Source: Falsiroseomonas sp050563535
GTDB lineage: Bacteria; Pseudomonadota; Alphaproteobacteria; Acetobacterales; Acetobacteraceae
Length of the DNA stretch: 64,000 bases
NCBI RefSeq assembly: GCF_050563535.1
Contig: NZ_JBNXUO010000021.1
Coordinates: forward strand, 19,234 to 83,233
Reading direction: 5' to 3'
Positions 51,566-59,408 of the stretch are shown here, piece by piece. How positions within the stretch are numbered: position 1 is the stretch's first letter; the number at the start of each line of letters is the position of its first letter. The notes under the pieces are model-generated. The model saw only the letters and a list, made by a program, of their open reading frames with translations. It did no database searches and was not told the DNA's origin. Both the position numbers and the translations under genes were made by a program.

Positions 51566-51876
51566 GCTGCGGCGCCCCGGTCGATCGAGCGGGTGGCGCG
51601 GCGATCTCTGACCGCCCGATCGCGGCCACTCCGGCGCGCGCGCCGAACCGTCGCGCGCGGCGCGACCGCGACTGCGGGTAGGATGTCCGGCATCTGCGCA
51701 ACCCCAGCCTGCCTTGAAGGCGAAGCCCTCCGTTCCTCCGAAGGAATCCCGCCGGGCTCGCGCACCGCATGCCGCGCGTCGTCCCGCATGGTGTCTGTCG
51801 GCATCTCACCTGACGCGCCCATCGCGTCGCGATGTCCTCCTGGGTTGGGCATTCCCTGGGGATCGTCACAACGCAT
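51562..51876 (-). CDS. Hypothetical basic protein (104 aa)
   Basis: Stop overlaps the SLOG gene start (GTGA). ATG 51876 lies 10 nt inside the upstream gene. Arg/Pro-rich composition (RATVRRARRSGRDRAVRD) with no family; a start at 51912 is also possible. Composition leaves some doubt. Confidence 0.4.
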   Translation of the reverse strand: MRCDDPQGMPNPGGHRDAMGASGEMPTDTMRDDARHAVREPGGIPSEERRASPSRQAGVAQMPDILPAVAVAPRATVRRARRSGRDRAVRDRRATRSIDRGAAA

Positions 51877-52165
51877 CCCCGCCCGCGTCCTGCTTGGTGC
51901 CGTAGCAGGCATGAAGGAAGTCGTAGAAGGCGCGGGCGTGCTGCTCCTGAAGCGTGATCCACACCCGGTTGGTCCGCTCGCCCTTGCCGTGCGGCACGAT
52001 CTCGTCGGCGTGGATGGAGAGCCACCCGGCGCGGTCGTGGTAGCTCGCTTCGAGGATGCCGGTGGCCTGCACCGCGCCAGCCAACTTGTTGGCAGGCGTG
52101 TGCTCGCCGTCCGTGAAGGTGAAGAGGCGCATCGGGCCGCGCTCCCTGATGTCGATGGTCTTCAT
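51866..52165 (-). CDS. Hypothetical protein (99 aa)
   Basis: CGGAGG lies about 8 nt before the ATG. Beta-rich sequence (MRLFTFTDGEHTPANKLAG, WLSIHADEIVPHG, RVWITLQEQHARAFYDFL) like a small single-domain protein. Directly downstream of ssb, so it may act in DNA metabolism. Confidence 0.6.
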   Translation of the reverse strand: MKTIDIRERGPMRLFTFTDGEHTPANKLAGAVQATGILEASYHDRAGWLSIHADEIVPHGKGERTNRVWITLQEQHARAFYDFLHACYGTKQDAGGDAL

Positions 52166-52217
52166 GGCGTCAACCTCCGAGACTCTGCCTCGTCTTCCGC
52201 ATGCGTTCGCGTCCGCC

Positions 52218-52694
52218 TCAGAAGGGGATCTCGTCGTCCAGCTCGGCCTCCTCCCGCCGCGTCCCGCCTCCGTTGGGGGCGGAGCTGCGCCTCTGGCCGC
52301 CCGAAGGCGCGCCGCGCTCTGCGCCCGCGTCGCCGCCAGTGCCATCCGACCTCCCGCCGAGCAGCGAGATCTCGCCGCGGAACTGCCGCAGCACGATCTC
52401 CGTCGTGTAGCGGTCCTGGCCGGACTGGTCCTGCCACTTCCGGGTTTCGAGCTGACCCTCGATGTAGACCTCGGACCCCTTCCGCAGGTATTTCTCCGCG
52501 ATCTCGCCGAGCTTCTCGTTGAAGATCGCGACCGAGTGCCACTCGGTCCGCTCCTGCATGTTGCCCTCGCGGTCCTTGTAACGTTCGGAGGTCGCAAGCC
52601 GCAGGTTCACCACCCGGTTGCCGTTCTGGAAATTGCGCACCTCGGGATCGCGCCCGAGGCGGCCAACGAGAATGACCTTGTTCACTCCGGCCAA
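52218..52694 (-). CDS. ssb: Single-stranded DNA-binding protein
   Basis: Protects ssDNA during replication and recombination. Standard OB fold: VNKVILVGRLGRDPEVR, RVVNLRLATSERYKD, ERTEWHSVAIFNEKLGEIA and VYIEGQLETRKWQDQSG, then a Gly/Arg-rich linker and the acidic tip DDEIPF that recruits partners. 158 residues. TTG start is read because GGAGG lies 7 nt upstream. Confidence 0.93.
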   Translation of the reverse strand: MAGVNKVILVGRLGRDPEVRNFQNGNRVVNLRLATSERYKDREGNMQERTEWHSVAIFNEKLGEIAEKYLRKGSEVYIEGQLETRKWQDQSGQDRYTTEIVLRQFRGEISLLGGRSDGTGGDAGAERGAPSGGQRRSSAPNGGGTRREEAELDDEIPF

Positions 52695-52756
52695 AGCGGG
52701 CCTCCTTCAGTTGACTGCTGTATGTTCGCTCGAAGCCGATCAGCCGGCCGTATCAT
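52682..52756 (-). CDS. Possible 24-aa leader peptide before ssb
   Basis: MIRPADRLRANIQQSTEGGP, with GAAGAGAGG upstream, overlaps the ssb start by 13 nt. May couple translation of ssb, but could be chance. Confidence 0.3.
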   Translation of the reverse strand: MIRPADRLRANIQQSTEGGPLWPE

Positions 52757-52815
52757 CGGCCTCTCTTCGCCTGCTGCGATGCGCCTCGGCCGTGCCTGCG
52801 GCCCCTTGATCTGCC

Positions 52816-53076
52816 TCACATCCCAAGCGCGCGCATGTAGAGGTCGAGCAGCGACTGCTGTTCCTCCACCTCGGCGGGCTCCTTCTTGCGGATGGCGATG
52901 ATCTGTCGGACGACGCGAGTGTCGAAGCCGGCGGACTTCGCCTCGGCGAAGATGTCCTTGATGTCGGAGGCGAGCGCCTTGCGCTCCTCCTCCAGGCGCT
53001 CGATCCGCTCCACGATCGAGCGCAGCCGCTCGCCCGCGACCCCGCCGACGTCACTTCGGTCCTCTTCTTCGCTCAC
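52816..53076 (-). CDS. gapR: GapR-like (DUF2312) nucleoid-associated protein
   Basis: GapR binds overtwisted DNA and supports replication and topoisomerase activity in Alphaproteobacteria. The GTG start gives 86 residues, the family's usual size. The diagnostic core is ERIERLEEERKALASDIKDI, then IFAEAKSAGFDTRVVRQII, ending LYMRALGM. An upstream ATG (53139) would add 21 residues. It heads the minus operon with ssb. Confidence 0.85.
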   Translation of the reverse strand: MSEEEDRSDVGGVAGERLRSIVERIERLEEERKALASDIKDIFAEAKSAGFDTRVVRQIIAIRKKEPAEVEEQQSLLDLYMRALGM

Positions 53077-53120
53077 AAGCCCTCTGCTCCTCTTGTGGGC
53101 CGACCCTCGTCGGCGCCCTA

Positions 53121-53178
53121 TCGAATAGTTATGTGCCATGCTTGAGGTGCGCGGCATGATAACCATATGTGTGTGACC
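53121..53178. promoter_or_regulatory. Divergent promoter region between GapR and the helicase operon
   Basis: AT-rich for this genome. CACATAACTAT (minus strand, from 53136 down) and CATATGTGTGTG (from 53164) are both partial members of the palindrome family, one for each direction. No exact dyad. Confidence 0.45.
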
Positions 53179-53361
53179 ATGAGCGAACACAAGACCCACC
53201 GCCTGATCACGCCGATCGAGCCAAGCCTGCTTGTCCGCATCGACGACTTCCGCTTTGAGGGGCGCATCTCGACGCGGTCCGAGGCGGTTCGCATCCTGCT
53301 GGAGCAGGCCCTCTCCGGGGATCCCGCAAGCGCGTCCTCCCGGCGCCCCGCCAATGACTGA
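53179..53361 (+). CDS. Small ribbon-helix-helix-like protein (60 aa)
   Basis: Begins MSEHKTH, the start tag typical of the later small genes. HRLITPIEPSLLVRIDDFRF, then ISTRSEAVRILLEQAL, follows the strand-helix-helix plan of RHH/CopG DNA-binding proteins. The in-frame ATG at 53167 is less likely. A candidate regulator for the CACAT/ATGTG palindromes; that link is inference. Confidence 0.65.
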   Translation: MSEHKTHRLITPIEPSLLVRIDDFRFEGRISTRSEAVRILLEQALSGDPASASSRRPAND

Positions 53362-54658
53362 ATTGAACGCCGATCAGTCGAGGGCGGCGGCAGAGATCAT
53401 GCGCGCAATGTCTCCGCGTTCGCGCCATCTGCTGACCGGCTATGCGGGAAGCGGGAAGACGACCCTCATCATGAGCCTCCTCAAGGAGGCGTGCGAGCAG
53501 AGGAAGTCCGTCGTGCTGACGGCACCAACGCACAAGGCCGTCTCCGTGCTGGCCAGGAAGGCCGGGGAGGCCGGCATCGATGTTGAGTGCCGAACCATTC
53601 AGAGCCTCCTCGGGCTTCGACCCAAGATCGAGGAGGAGAGGCAGGTCTTCGTGCGCGACAGACATGCGCCTCCGGTGGATTTCGACGTCATCATCATCGA
53701 TGAGTGCAGCATGCTGGGCGCCGACCTGATGGCGCATATCCGCCGATATGCGTCGCGCGCCTTTGTCCTGTTTGTTGGCGACCCCGCGCAGCTCCCACCG
53801 GTCGGAGAGACGGAGAGTCAGTCCTTCTCGACGAGGTCTCGAAGCCACCTGGAGACGATTGTCCGCCAATCCGCGGACAATCCCGTCCTTGATGCCGCGC
53901 ATGAGATCCGCAGGACCCAGGGAGGGCCGATCGACTGGAGTTGGTGCAGGCCTCGAAAGGCGCCGCCGCTCGGGGTTTATCTCCCTGGCGGCCGCCTTGA
54001 TGCGTGGCTTCGGAAGGCCTTCACGTCGCCCGAATTCGACGAGAAGCCGGACAGCTTCCGATACCTTGCGTGGACCAACAGCAGGGTGGCCGAGATCAAT
54101 GCTCGGGTGCGCCGGTGGCGATACGGCGACAGGATACCGACCCCCTTCATGCCGGGCGAGAGGGCGCTGTTCCGCGCGCCCGTGATGCTCGACGATGTCG
54201 TCCTGTTCAACAACAACGAAGAGGCGACCGTTCACAGCATCGGCGCGGACATGTTCCGATATGGCTTGGACCCCTCCTATCGGTCGGAGGGCTGGGTCGC
54301 GGCAATTCCGTCGTGGCGCATCTCCCTTCGAAGGGATGGCCATGAGGGCATGTTCGACGTCCACCTTCCGCGCGACGCCGAGGCCCTCAGGGGGTCACTG
54401 GACCGCATAGCCGCAGAGGCCGCCGAGGGCGACAAGGAGAGATGGAAGGACCTCCATCGCCTCAAGTCGTCAATGGCCGACATGCAGTCGGTCTACGCTC
54501 TCACCGTCCACAAGAGCCAGGGGAGCACCATGAGGAACGTCTTCGTTGACGTGCCGGATATTAGGCGGCGCGCAAGCGACAATCCATTGGAGTGCCAACA
54601 AATGCTGTATGTCGCGGCAACCAGACCCACCGACGCTCTCGTTCTGGCGGGGGTCTAG
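53354..54658 (+). CDS. Dda/RecD2-like SF1B helicase (434 aa)
   Basis: Overlaps the previous stop. Motifs: LLTGYAGSGKTTL (Walker A, about residue 31), TAPTHKAVSVLARKAG, IIIDECSMLG (Walker B), VGDPAQLPPVGE, LETIVRQSADNP, ALTVHKSQGST and LYVAATRPTDALVL. All helicase motifs are present. T4 Dda helps initiate and restart replication. Works beside ssb and GapR. Confidence 0.9.
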   Translation: MTELNADQSRAAAEIMRAMSPRSRHLLTGYAGSGKTTLIMSLLKEACEQRKSVVLTAPTHKAVSVLARKAGEAGIDVECRTIQSLLGLRPKIEEERQVFVRDRHAPPVDFDVIIIDECSMLGADLMAHIRRYASRAFVLFVGDPAQLPPVGETESQSFSTRSRSHLETIVRQSADNPVLDAAHEIRRTQGGPIDWSWCRPRKAPPLGVYLPGGRLDAWLRKAFTSPEFDEKPDSFRYLAWTNSRVAEINARVRRWRYGDRIPTPFMPGERALFRAPVMLDDVVLFNNNEEATVHSIGADMFRYGLDPSYRSEGWVAAIPSWRISLRRDGHEGMFDVHLPRDAEALRGSLDRIAAEAAEGDKERWKDLHRLKSSMADMQSVYALTVHKSQGSTMRNVFVDVPDIRRRASDNPLECQQMLYVAATRPTDALVLAGV

Positions 54659-54675
54659 CCGTGGGGCTTGGATCG

Positions 54676-55260
54676 ATGATGGCGGGCGGCAACCCGGCGG
54701 CGACGCGCGGCCGTCAGGCGAACGACAGCTACCCGACCCCGCCCGACGTAACGCGCGCTCTCGTCCGTCGATATGACTGGCTGGGAAGCTACGAGATATG
54801 GGAGCCCTGCGCCGGAGACGGAGCGATGCTTGACGTTCTTCGCGAGATCGGGTCGCGATGGGGCGTCGTCGGCTCCGACATCCAGCCGCGCCGAGATGAC
54901 GTCGTCCGCTGCGATTTTCTGTCCGACTCTCCTCCGGGGGATTTGAGGTTTGCGGCTGAGCACGGCAGGGTTGATGCCATCATAACCAATCCTCCGTTCA
55001 ATCTTGCGCCACAGATGATCGAGCACGCGATGTCATACAGGCCATGCTTCGTGGCCTTTCTTCTGAAGAGCACATTCTGGCAAGCCGCGAGACGCCGACC
55101 GCTTTTCCTGTCCCATCAGCCGAGCGCCATTCATCCCCTTCTATGGAGGCCCGACTTTTTGGGTCTTGGCGCGCCAACCATGGAGGTTTCCTGGGTGGTC
55201 TGGGACCGCTCGTCGTTTCGAGGGGTGACATCCTATGAGCCCCTGACGAAGCCGGCCTGA
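54676..55260 (+). CDS. DNA N6-adenine methyltransferase-like protein (194 aa)
   Basis: Contains NDSYPTPPDVTRALVRRY, IWEPCAGDGAMLDVL (SAM-binding motif I, about residue 37), a SDIQPRRDDVVRCDFL acidic strand and IITNPPFNLAP (catalytic NPPF, about 97). The order is that of class I adenine methyltransferases. GTG 54661 and ATG 54679 are alternative starts. May protect phage DNA. Confidence 0.85.
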   Translation: MMAGGNPAATRGRQANDSYPTPPDVTRALVRRYDWLGSYEIWEPCAGDGAMLDVLREIGSRWGVVGSDIQPRRDDVVRCDFLSDSPPGDLRFAAEHGRVDAIITNPPFNLAPQMIEHAMSYRPCFVAFLLKSTFWQAARRRPLFLSHQPSAIHPLLWRPDFLGLGAPTMEVSWVVWDRSSFRGVTSYEPLTKPA

Positions 55261-55319
55261 TGTGCAGCATCGTCGTGCATGGGTTGATCGAGCCGCCTGC
55301 CGGGTTGGGTGGGCGATAG
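55260..55319 (+). CDS. Possible 19-aa peptide
   Basis: ATG overlaps the methyltransferase stop; MCSIVVHGLIEPPAGLGGR. No ribosome site. Kept only because such overlap is general here. Confidence 0.2.
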   Translation: MCSIVVHGLIEPPAGLGGR

Positions 55320-55329
55320 GAGATGTCAA

Positions 55330-55395
55330 ATGGGAGATGGCTTTCTGATCGCCCTTGCGGCGGCGATCGCAGTCGCCTGGGCGGCTCTGCGATGA
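55330..55395 (+). CDS. 21-aa single-TM microprotein
   Basis: AGGAG lies 7 nt before the ATG. MGDGFLIALAAAIAVAWAAL is almost all membrane segment. The stop overlaps the next ATG (ATGA). A real small membrane peptide is plausible. Confidence 0.5.
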   Translation: MGDGFLIALAAAIAVAWAALR

Positions 55396-55598
55396 GCGGG
55401 GCGTGGCTGCTGCTGATGGTGTGGACGGGCGCTCATGGCAGCACCGGGGGTGTTGCCGCCCCAGCCGTCGTGCCCTTCGCGAGCGAGGCGGTCTGCCGGC
55501 TGGTGGGCGCGCAGTATGAGGATCGCTGGCGGCGAAGCCAGCGCGAGTGGCGCAACACCCATCTGATCGAATGGAGGTGTGTCTACAATGGCAACTGA
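55392..55598 (+). CDS. Small exported or membrane-anchored protein (68 aa)
   Basis: MSGAWLLLMVWTGAHGST looks like a signal peptide or anchor, followed by FASEAVCRLVGAQYEDRW and a C-terminal Cys (WRCVYNGN), so one disulphide is possible. Follows the 21-aa microprotein. Function unknown. Confidence 0.55.
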   Translation: MSGAWLLLMVWTGAHGSTGGVAAPAVVPFASEAVCRLVGAQYEDRWRRSQREWRNTHLIEWRCVYNGN

Positions 55599-55866
55599 GC
55601 AGAAGACGACCTTCCAGAAGCGCATGGAGGGCTTCGCCGCGCGGTCGGGCATCGACCTCGCGGAAATCCAGGCGCGGGTGGCTCGCGAGCGGGCGTGCCC
55701 GAAGCATCGCTTCGAGATCGGCGCCGGCCCCTACGCGATGGGCGTCAAGTATCAATGCGCCCATTGCGGCGCTCAGAAGCGGCTGATGGACATTGGAGAC
55801 TACATCGCCGGCTACAGGGCGGCAGGCGGCGACCCGAACGACATCTGCCCGGATTGGAAGGGCTGA
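55588..55866 (+). CDS. Start-tagged small protein with zinc-binding pattern (92 aa)
   Basis: MATEQKTT start tag; GGAGG about 10 nt upstream. ACPKHRFEIG and KYQCAHCGAQKRL give C/H and CxxC metal ligands. Unknown role. Confidence 0.6.
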   Translation: MATEQKTTFQKRMEGFAARSGIDLAEIQARVARERACPKHRFEIGAGPYAMGVKYQCAHCGAQKRLMDIGDYIAGYRAAGGDPNDICPDWKG

Positions 55867-55867
55867 C

Positions 55868-56059
55868 ATGGCAGACGAAGCAAAGACCACCCCCGCCGAG
55901 CCGCCCGCCAGCGGCGAGCGGCTGCGCGTCGAACGGCTCGGCATCGCCAGCGAACCCCGCCCGGTGGAGTGCGACCTGTGCGGATGGAAGGGGCGGCGGC
56001 TGAAAGCGCGGCCCCGCCCGTGCCCGTCCTGCGGATCAAGAAAGGTGCAATTCCGGTGA
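55868..56059 (+). CDS. Start-tagged zinc-ribbon protein (63 aa)
   Basis: MADEAKTT tag. CDLCGWKGRR and CPSCGSRK form a four-Cys zinc ribbon. Stop overlaps the next GTG. Confidence 0.65.
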   Translation: MADEAKTTPAEPPASGERLRVERLGIASEPRPVECDLCGWKGRRLKARPRPCPSCGSRKVQFR

Positions 56060-56319
56060 GCGAACACAATACGACAGATTGGCCCGGCTTCCCGCCAATC
56101 CTCGAAGACCTCGCCGCAGGGTGCCCGGTCAGCGAAGACAAGGCGGCGGGGATGCGTGCCGCGCTGCGCGTGATCGCGCACCGGCTGGACTACCTCGCCG
56201 CTAAGGCGGCGCCAGACGGGATCAGGAATAACAAGGAGCAGCGCGCTGCCCGCTCGGCGTTCAAGCAGGCAGCGGATGTAGCCGACCAAATCCGCCGGGA
56301 GGTCAGGGCCAATGCCTGA
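56056..56319 (+). CDS. Start-tagged small protein (87 aa)
   Basis: GTG start; MSEHNTTDWPGFPP tag, then helices (ALRVIAHRLDYLAAKA; RSAFKQAADVADQIRR). No family recognised. Confidence 0.6.
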   Translation: MSEHNTTDWPGFPPILEDLAAGCPVSEDKAAGMRAALRVIAHRLDYLAAKAAPDGIRNNKEQRAARSAFKQAADVADQIRREVRANA

Positions 56320-56491
56320 GCAGCAGACGACAGATTGGCGCCTGCCGGCCACGCGCGCCGCGCTTGTCAGGCTGCGTGCCGAGGTGGTGCGCCTGGCTCA
56401 CGAGGTCGAGGCGCTGAAAGGCGGGCAGGACATTGCGCGCCGCCTGCGAGACGCGGCCATGCATCCCGAAATGATGGAGGCCAGCAAGTGA
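56312..56491 (+). CDS. Start-tagged small coiled-coil protein (59 aa)
   Basis: ATG overlaps the previous gene by 8 nt. MPEQQTTDWRLPATR tag, then a helix (ALVRLRAEVVRLAHEVEALK). Stop overlaps the next GTG. Confidence 0.55.
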   Translation: MPEQQTTDWRLPATRAALVRLRAEVVRLAHEVEALKGGQDIARRLRDAAMHPEMMEASK

Positions 56492-56700
56492 CGCAGCAAA
56501 CCACAGATTGGCGCCCCATAGCGGAGGCGCCGAAGCGAGGCACTATCCGCGCCCGCATCTGGCACGGCGACCGCTATTTCGAGGTGGATGCGAAGTGGGC
56601 ATCGGCTGCCCGTGCGTGGGTGGATGTTGACGGCGAAAGCTGTGTCGGTTGGGTCGAGGGCGTAAGCCCGGCAGCGTTCTATCTTCCGAAGCCGCGATGA
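56488..56700 (+). CDS. Start-tagged DUF551-like protein (70 aa)
   Basis: GTG start; MTQQTTDWRPIAEAPKRG. The WRPIAEAPKRG piece is the DUF551 signature, so the tag precedes a known domain. Confidence 0.65.
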   Translation: MTQQTTDWRPIAEAPKRGTIRARIWHGDRYFEVDAKWASAARAWVDVDGESCVGWVEGVSPAAFYLPKPR

Positions 56701-56882
56701 CAGATGAAGCAAAGACCACCACCCCGGAGGCGCCTCGGCCGGCGTTCGGCTGCGCCTGCCCCAGCAGCGACGCGCGGACCTGCATCGCGATCCGCTACGG
56801 GCGCGACCGCTACTGCGACGATCCGACCGAGCCGTGCGAGTGCGCCTGCCACCAGGAGGATGACGATGACGACGAGTGGTGA
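56697..56882 (+). CDS. Start-tagged Cys-rich protein (61 aa)
   Basis: MTDEAKTT tag, then CACPSSDARTC and CECACHQ, with an acidic DDDDDEW end. Seven or more Cys could bind metal. Confidence 0.6.
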   Translation: MTDEAKTTTPEAPRPAFGCACPSSDARTCIAIRYGRDRYCDDPTEPCECACHQEDDDDDEW

Positions 56883-57093
56883 GCAAAATCCGACCCGGCC
56901 CGACGACGCGCATCCCGGCGAGTGCCTGGGCGGCCTGACCTATCCGCCCGGCGCCAATCGGCTGCCCAAGCTCGACGGCGCGCGAACGCTCGACGGCGGG
57001 ACGCTGCGCGTCGTGCGGGTCTATCGCGAGGTTGCGGTCAGCCGCCGCAACATGGGCGGCATTGCGTGCAAGGAGGTCGGCGCAGATGAGTGA
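56866..57093 (+). CDS. Small protein (75 aa)
   Basis: ATG 56866 has AGGAGG 7 nt upstream (56860 also possible). MTTSGEQNPTRPDD, then LGGLTYPPGANRLPKLDG. No clear Thr-Thr tag at codon 5, although TT follows Met. Unknown. Confidence 0.5.
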   Translation: MTTSGEQNPTRPDDAHPGECLGGLTYPPGANRLPKLDGARTLDGGTLRVVRVYREVAVSRRNMGGIACKEVGADE

Positions 57094-57367
57094 CCAAACC
57101 ACAGATTGGCAGCCGATGGAGACGGCGCCGACTGACGGCCGGTGGATTGAGGGCCTTAGCCCTGTCGGGCGCGCCATGCCGATGCGATGCAGGGCGCTGC
57201 GCGCGGCCGATCCGCTGTCGGCGGCCGTAGGCGACGCGCTGTTCGGGAGCGGGCCGATGTGGTGGGCGATCTACCCCAGCGACGGCAAGATCGGCTCATT
57301 TCTGCCGCAGGGATGGCGCCCCCTGCCAGAAGGCTGGCAGCCCCCGGATGACACGCCCCATGTCTGA
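57086..57367 (+). CDS. Start-tagged DUF551-like protein (93 aa)
   Basis: MSDQTTDWQPMETAPTDG combines the tag with the DUF551 motif. The end has WWAIYPSDGKIGSFLPQGWR and PEGWQPPDD, as in DUF551 proteins. Confidence 0.65.
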   Translation: MSDQTTDWQPMETAPTDGRWIEGLSPVGRAMPMRCRALRAADPLSAAVGDALFGSGPMWWAIYPSDGKIGSFLPQGWRPLPEGWQPPDDTPHV

Positions 57368-57602
57368 TCCCGTCCGCGATACGACCTTCTACGGCTACCG
57401 CCCAGCCGAGATGATTGCGTCTGATCTGCTCGCGCGCGCGCGGGCGGACGCCGCATCGGCGCTGGCGAAGCTGCGTCTCGAAAACGAGCGGCTGCGCGAG
57501 GGACTGCGTGATCTGGTGGACGACGACACCCGCCTCGCCTGCGAGATGCGGGACACGGCTGCGGCCATTCTCGCCGGCACATTTCGGAGGGCGGGTAAGT
57601 GA
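57360..57602 (+). CDS. Start-tagged coiled-coil protein (80 aa)
   Basis: MSDPVRDTTFYGYRPAEM; then ALAKLRLENERLREGLRDL, a heptad coiled coil. ATG 57348 is an alternative. Confidence 0.55.
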   Translation: MSDPVRDTTFYGYRPAEMIASDLLARARADAASALAKLRLENERLREGLRDLVDDDTRLACEMRDTAAAILAGTFRRAGK

Positions 57603-57748
57603 CGCAGGAAACCACCATTCCATCTCGGCTGGTGATCGGCACCCGGCGCCGGCATGTCACGCTGCACGGCTGGAAGGCCGACGTGGTAATGCTTGCGATT
57701 ACGCTGCTGCCGGGCGTGCTGCTGGTGGCAGCGGGATACCTGCCATGA
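57599..57748 (+). CDS. Start-tagged small membrane protein (49 aa)
   Basis: GTG start; MTQETTIPSRL tag, then one C-terminal membrane segment (MLAITLLPGVLLVAAGYL). Overlaps both neighbours by 4 nt. Confidence 0.55.
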   Translation: MTQETTIPSRLVIGTRRRHVTLHGWKADVVMLAITLLPGVLLVAAGYLP

Positions 57749-58008
57749 GCGAGCACAAGACGACCGATGCGGCGCGCGAGTTGTCGCGCCTCGCCACGCT
57801 GCGGCCCCGCGCCGAATGGCACGAGGACCACGGCCCGGTGCTGTGGCACCACCTCGACCAGCACGGCCGCATCTGCGAGGCGCCCATAGTGGCGCGCGAC
57901 GATGGCGAGCTTGAAGACGCGGAGGCGTGGCCGGACTACTTCACCCACTGGTCGCCGCTGCCGTACGTCAACCATCTGCCGGAGGCGGCCCATGCAAGCG
58001 AAGCCTGA
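57745..58008 (+). CDS. Start-tagged small protein (87 aa)
   Basis: MSEHKTTDAARELSRL tag. Central VLWHHLDQHGRICEAP; ends FTHWSPLPYVNHLPE. Unknown. Confidence 0.6.
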   Translation: MSEHKTTDAARELSRLATLRPRAEWHEDHGPVLWHHLDQHGRICEAPIVARDDGELEDAEAWPDYFTHWSPLPYVNHLPEAAHASEA

Positions 58009-58204
58009 AACCACCCCGATCGCCGACGCACTCGAAGCTGCCGCGCGTCGGGTCGCGATCCTCGACATGGGCAAGCGGCGCGTCAGCGATCTGGACCGCC
58101 TGACCGCGCAGAACGCCGTGATCGCCTTCCTCCGCTCGCCGGGCATAGACGGCTACCTCGGGGCGGCGGTGCAGGTTGCCGACATGATCGAGGACAAGCG
58201 ATGA
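57992..58204 (+). CDS. Start-tagged small protein (70 aa)
   Basis: MQAKPETTPIADALEAA tag variant, then helices (VSDLDRLTAQNAVIAFL; YLGAAVQVADMIEDK). Confidence 0.55.
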   Translation: MQAKPETTPIADALEAAARRVAILDMGKRRVSDLDRLTAQNAVIAFLRSPGIDGYLGAAVQVADMIEDKR

Positions 58205-58515
58205 GCAATACGCCCCCGCCGATCCCGTTCCGCCAGCTACAGCCAGGCGACGTGCTGCGCTGGCAATGCCTGCTCTTCCCCAACGTGACCCACCGCTGGC
58301 GCGTGCTTGCGGTGTGCCTGGGCGGGCAGCAACCAGACGGTTCTTGGACCGAAAGCCTGATCGAAGTCGAGAACGTCTCGCACGCGTCAGGCATCACCTC
58401 CAGCGGCGTCCGGGCGTCCGTCATGGCGATCCCCGAGGTGCTGACCCGCGAATGCATGATCGAGGACGTAGGTGATTACTTCGGCCTCCCGTCTGCCAGG
58501 AGGTGGGCGCGGTGA
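58201..58515 (+). CDS. Small protein, PUA/ASCH-like beginning (104 aa)
   Basis: MSNTPPPIPFRQLQPGDVLR, then WQCLLFPNVTHRWRVLAVCL and ESLIEVENVSHA. The FRQLQPGDVL pattern is like small beta-barrel proteins. No Thr-Thr tag. Unknown. Confidence 0.55.
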   Translation: MSNTPPPIPFRQLQPGDVLRWQCLLFPNVTHRWRVLAVCLGGQQPDGSWTESLIEVENVSHASGITSSGVRASVMAIPEVLTRECMIEDVGDYFGLPSARRWAR

Positions 58516-58811
58516 GTGAGCACAAGACGACACTTTGGCAGGCATTCGACTATGCCGCCCCGCCGACAGGGCTGTTCTGGATCGAGGTCGAGCGCCCCGA
58601 GACGTGGTGCGATGCCGGCGATGATGGCCGCACGGTTGGCGGCTACACGGGCAAGACCGAGCGGCGCGTCGTGCTGGCCGAGGTCTATCCGACCGATGAC
58701 GGTCCGGCCTTCGAGGCGGTCGGCTACGGCGACCATGGGCGCGTGCAGGATGACGACACCGCGCGCCGGTTCCTCCCGCTCACGCCGCCGGAGCTACCCC
58801 ATGCCGAATGA
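58512..58811 (+). CDS. Start-tagged small protein (99 aa)
   Basis: GTG start; MSEHKTTLWQAFDYAAPP tag. WIEVERPETWCDAG and VLAEVYPTDDGPAFEAVGYG. Unknown. Confidence 0.6.
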   Translation: MSEHKTTLWQAFDYAAPPTGLFWIEVERPETWCDAGDDGRTVGGYTGKTERRVVLAEVYPTDDGPAFEAVGYGDHGRVQDDDTARRFLPLTPPELPHAE

Positions 58812-58983
58812 TCAGCCTGTGCAAATTGGGACGGGCTTCTCGCCCATCCGCGAAGGTGTGCTGGAAGCCGAAATCCGGCGCCTGCGAGCGGCGCTGGCTG
58901 ACATTGCTGATGCGCCCATGTCCTCGAAGGAGGACCTGGTGCGGCACGCCAAGCGCGCGCTTGCCCCGCTGACGGGAGGCTGA
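58801..58983 (+). CDS. Small helical protein (60 aa)
   Basis: MPNDQPVQIGTGFSPIREG, then VLEAEIRRLRAALADIADA. Overlaps the previous gene by 11 nt. No tag. Confidence 0.5.
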   Translation: MPNDQPVQIGTGFSPIREGVLEAEIRRLRAALADIADAPMSSKEDLVRHAKRALAPLTGG

Positions 58984-58984
58984 C

Positions 58985-59182
58985 GTGGCAGACGCAGCAA
59001 AGACGACCGACCCGCGAATGTTGCGCCGCGCGGCGCTGGAGGACGCAATCGCCGCGGTCGAGGCGGTGCAGGCTGCGCCTGACGGCTACTACTACGCGCA
59101 GGATCGCCAGAAAATCATCGGATGGGAGCGCGCGACCGGGCGCGTTCTCGGCAAGCTGAGGGAGATGTTGGCCGATGACTAA
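58985..59182 (+). CDS. Start-tagged small helical protein (65 aa)
   Basis: GTG start; MADAAKTTDPRMLRR tag, then AAVEAVQAAPDGYYYAQDR. Nearly the same tag as the 55868 gene. Confidence 0.6.
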   Translation: MADAAKTTDPRMLRRAALEDAIAAVEAVQAAPDGYYYAQDRQKIIGWERATGRVLGKLREMLADD

Positions 59183-59408
59183 GGCGGCGCAAAATCAGAC
59201 GGCCTGGCAGCACATCGCGACGGCGCCGAAAGGGCCGCACTGCGGCCCGCCGCATCTTGGTGTTGTGGGTGGCGAGGTGCGGCTGATCCGATGGGGCAGG
59301 ACAAGCCACATTCCGATCACCGGCTGGTGCCTTGCCGATCAGGGCGTCGAAGATTTCGACCTATGCGAACCAACCCACTGGATGCCCCTGCCGGAGCCGC
59401 CGCGATGA
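59175..59408 (+). CDS. Start-tagged DUF551-like protein (77 aa)
   Basis: MTKAAQNQTAWQHIATAPKG: tag variant joined to a WQHIATAPKG DUF551-type motif; ends CEPTHWMPLPEPP, the usual DUF551 end. Confidence 0.6.
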   Translation: MTKAAQNQTAWQHIATAPKGPHCGPPHLGVVGGEVRLIRWGRTSHIPITGWCLADQGVEDFDLCEPTHWMPLPEPPR

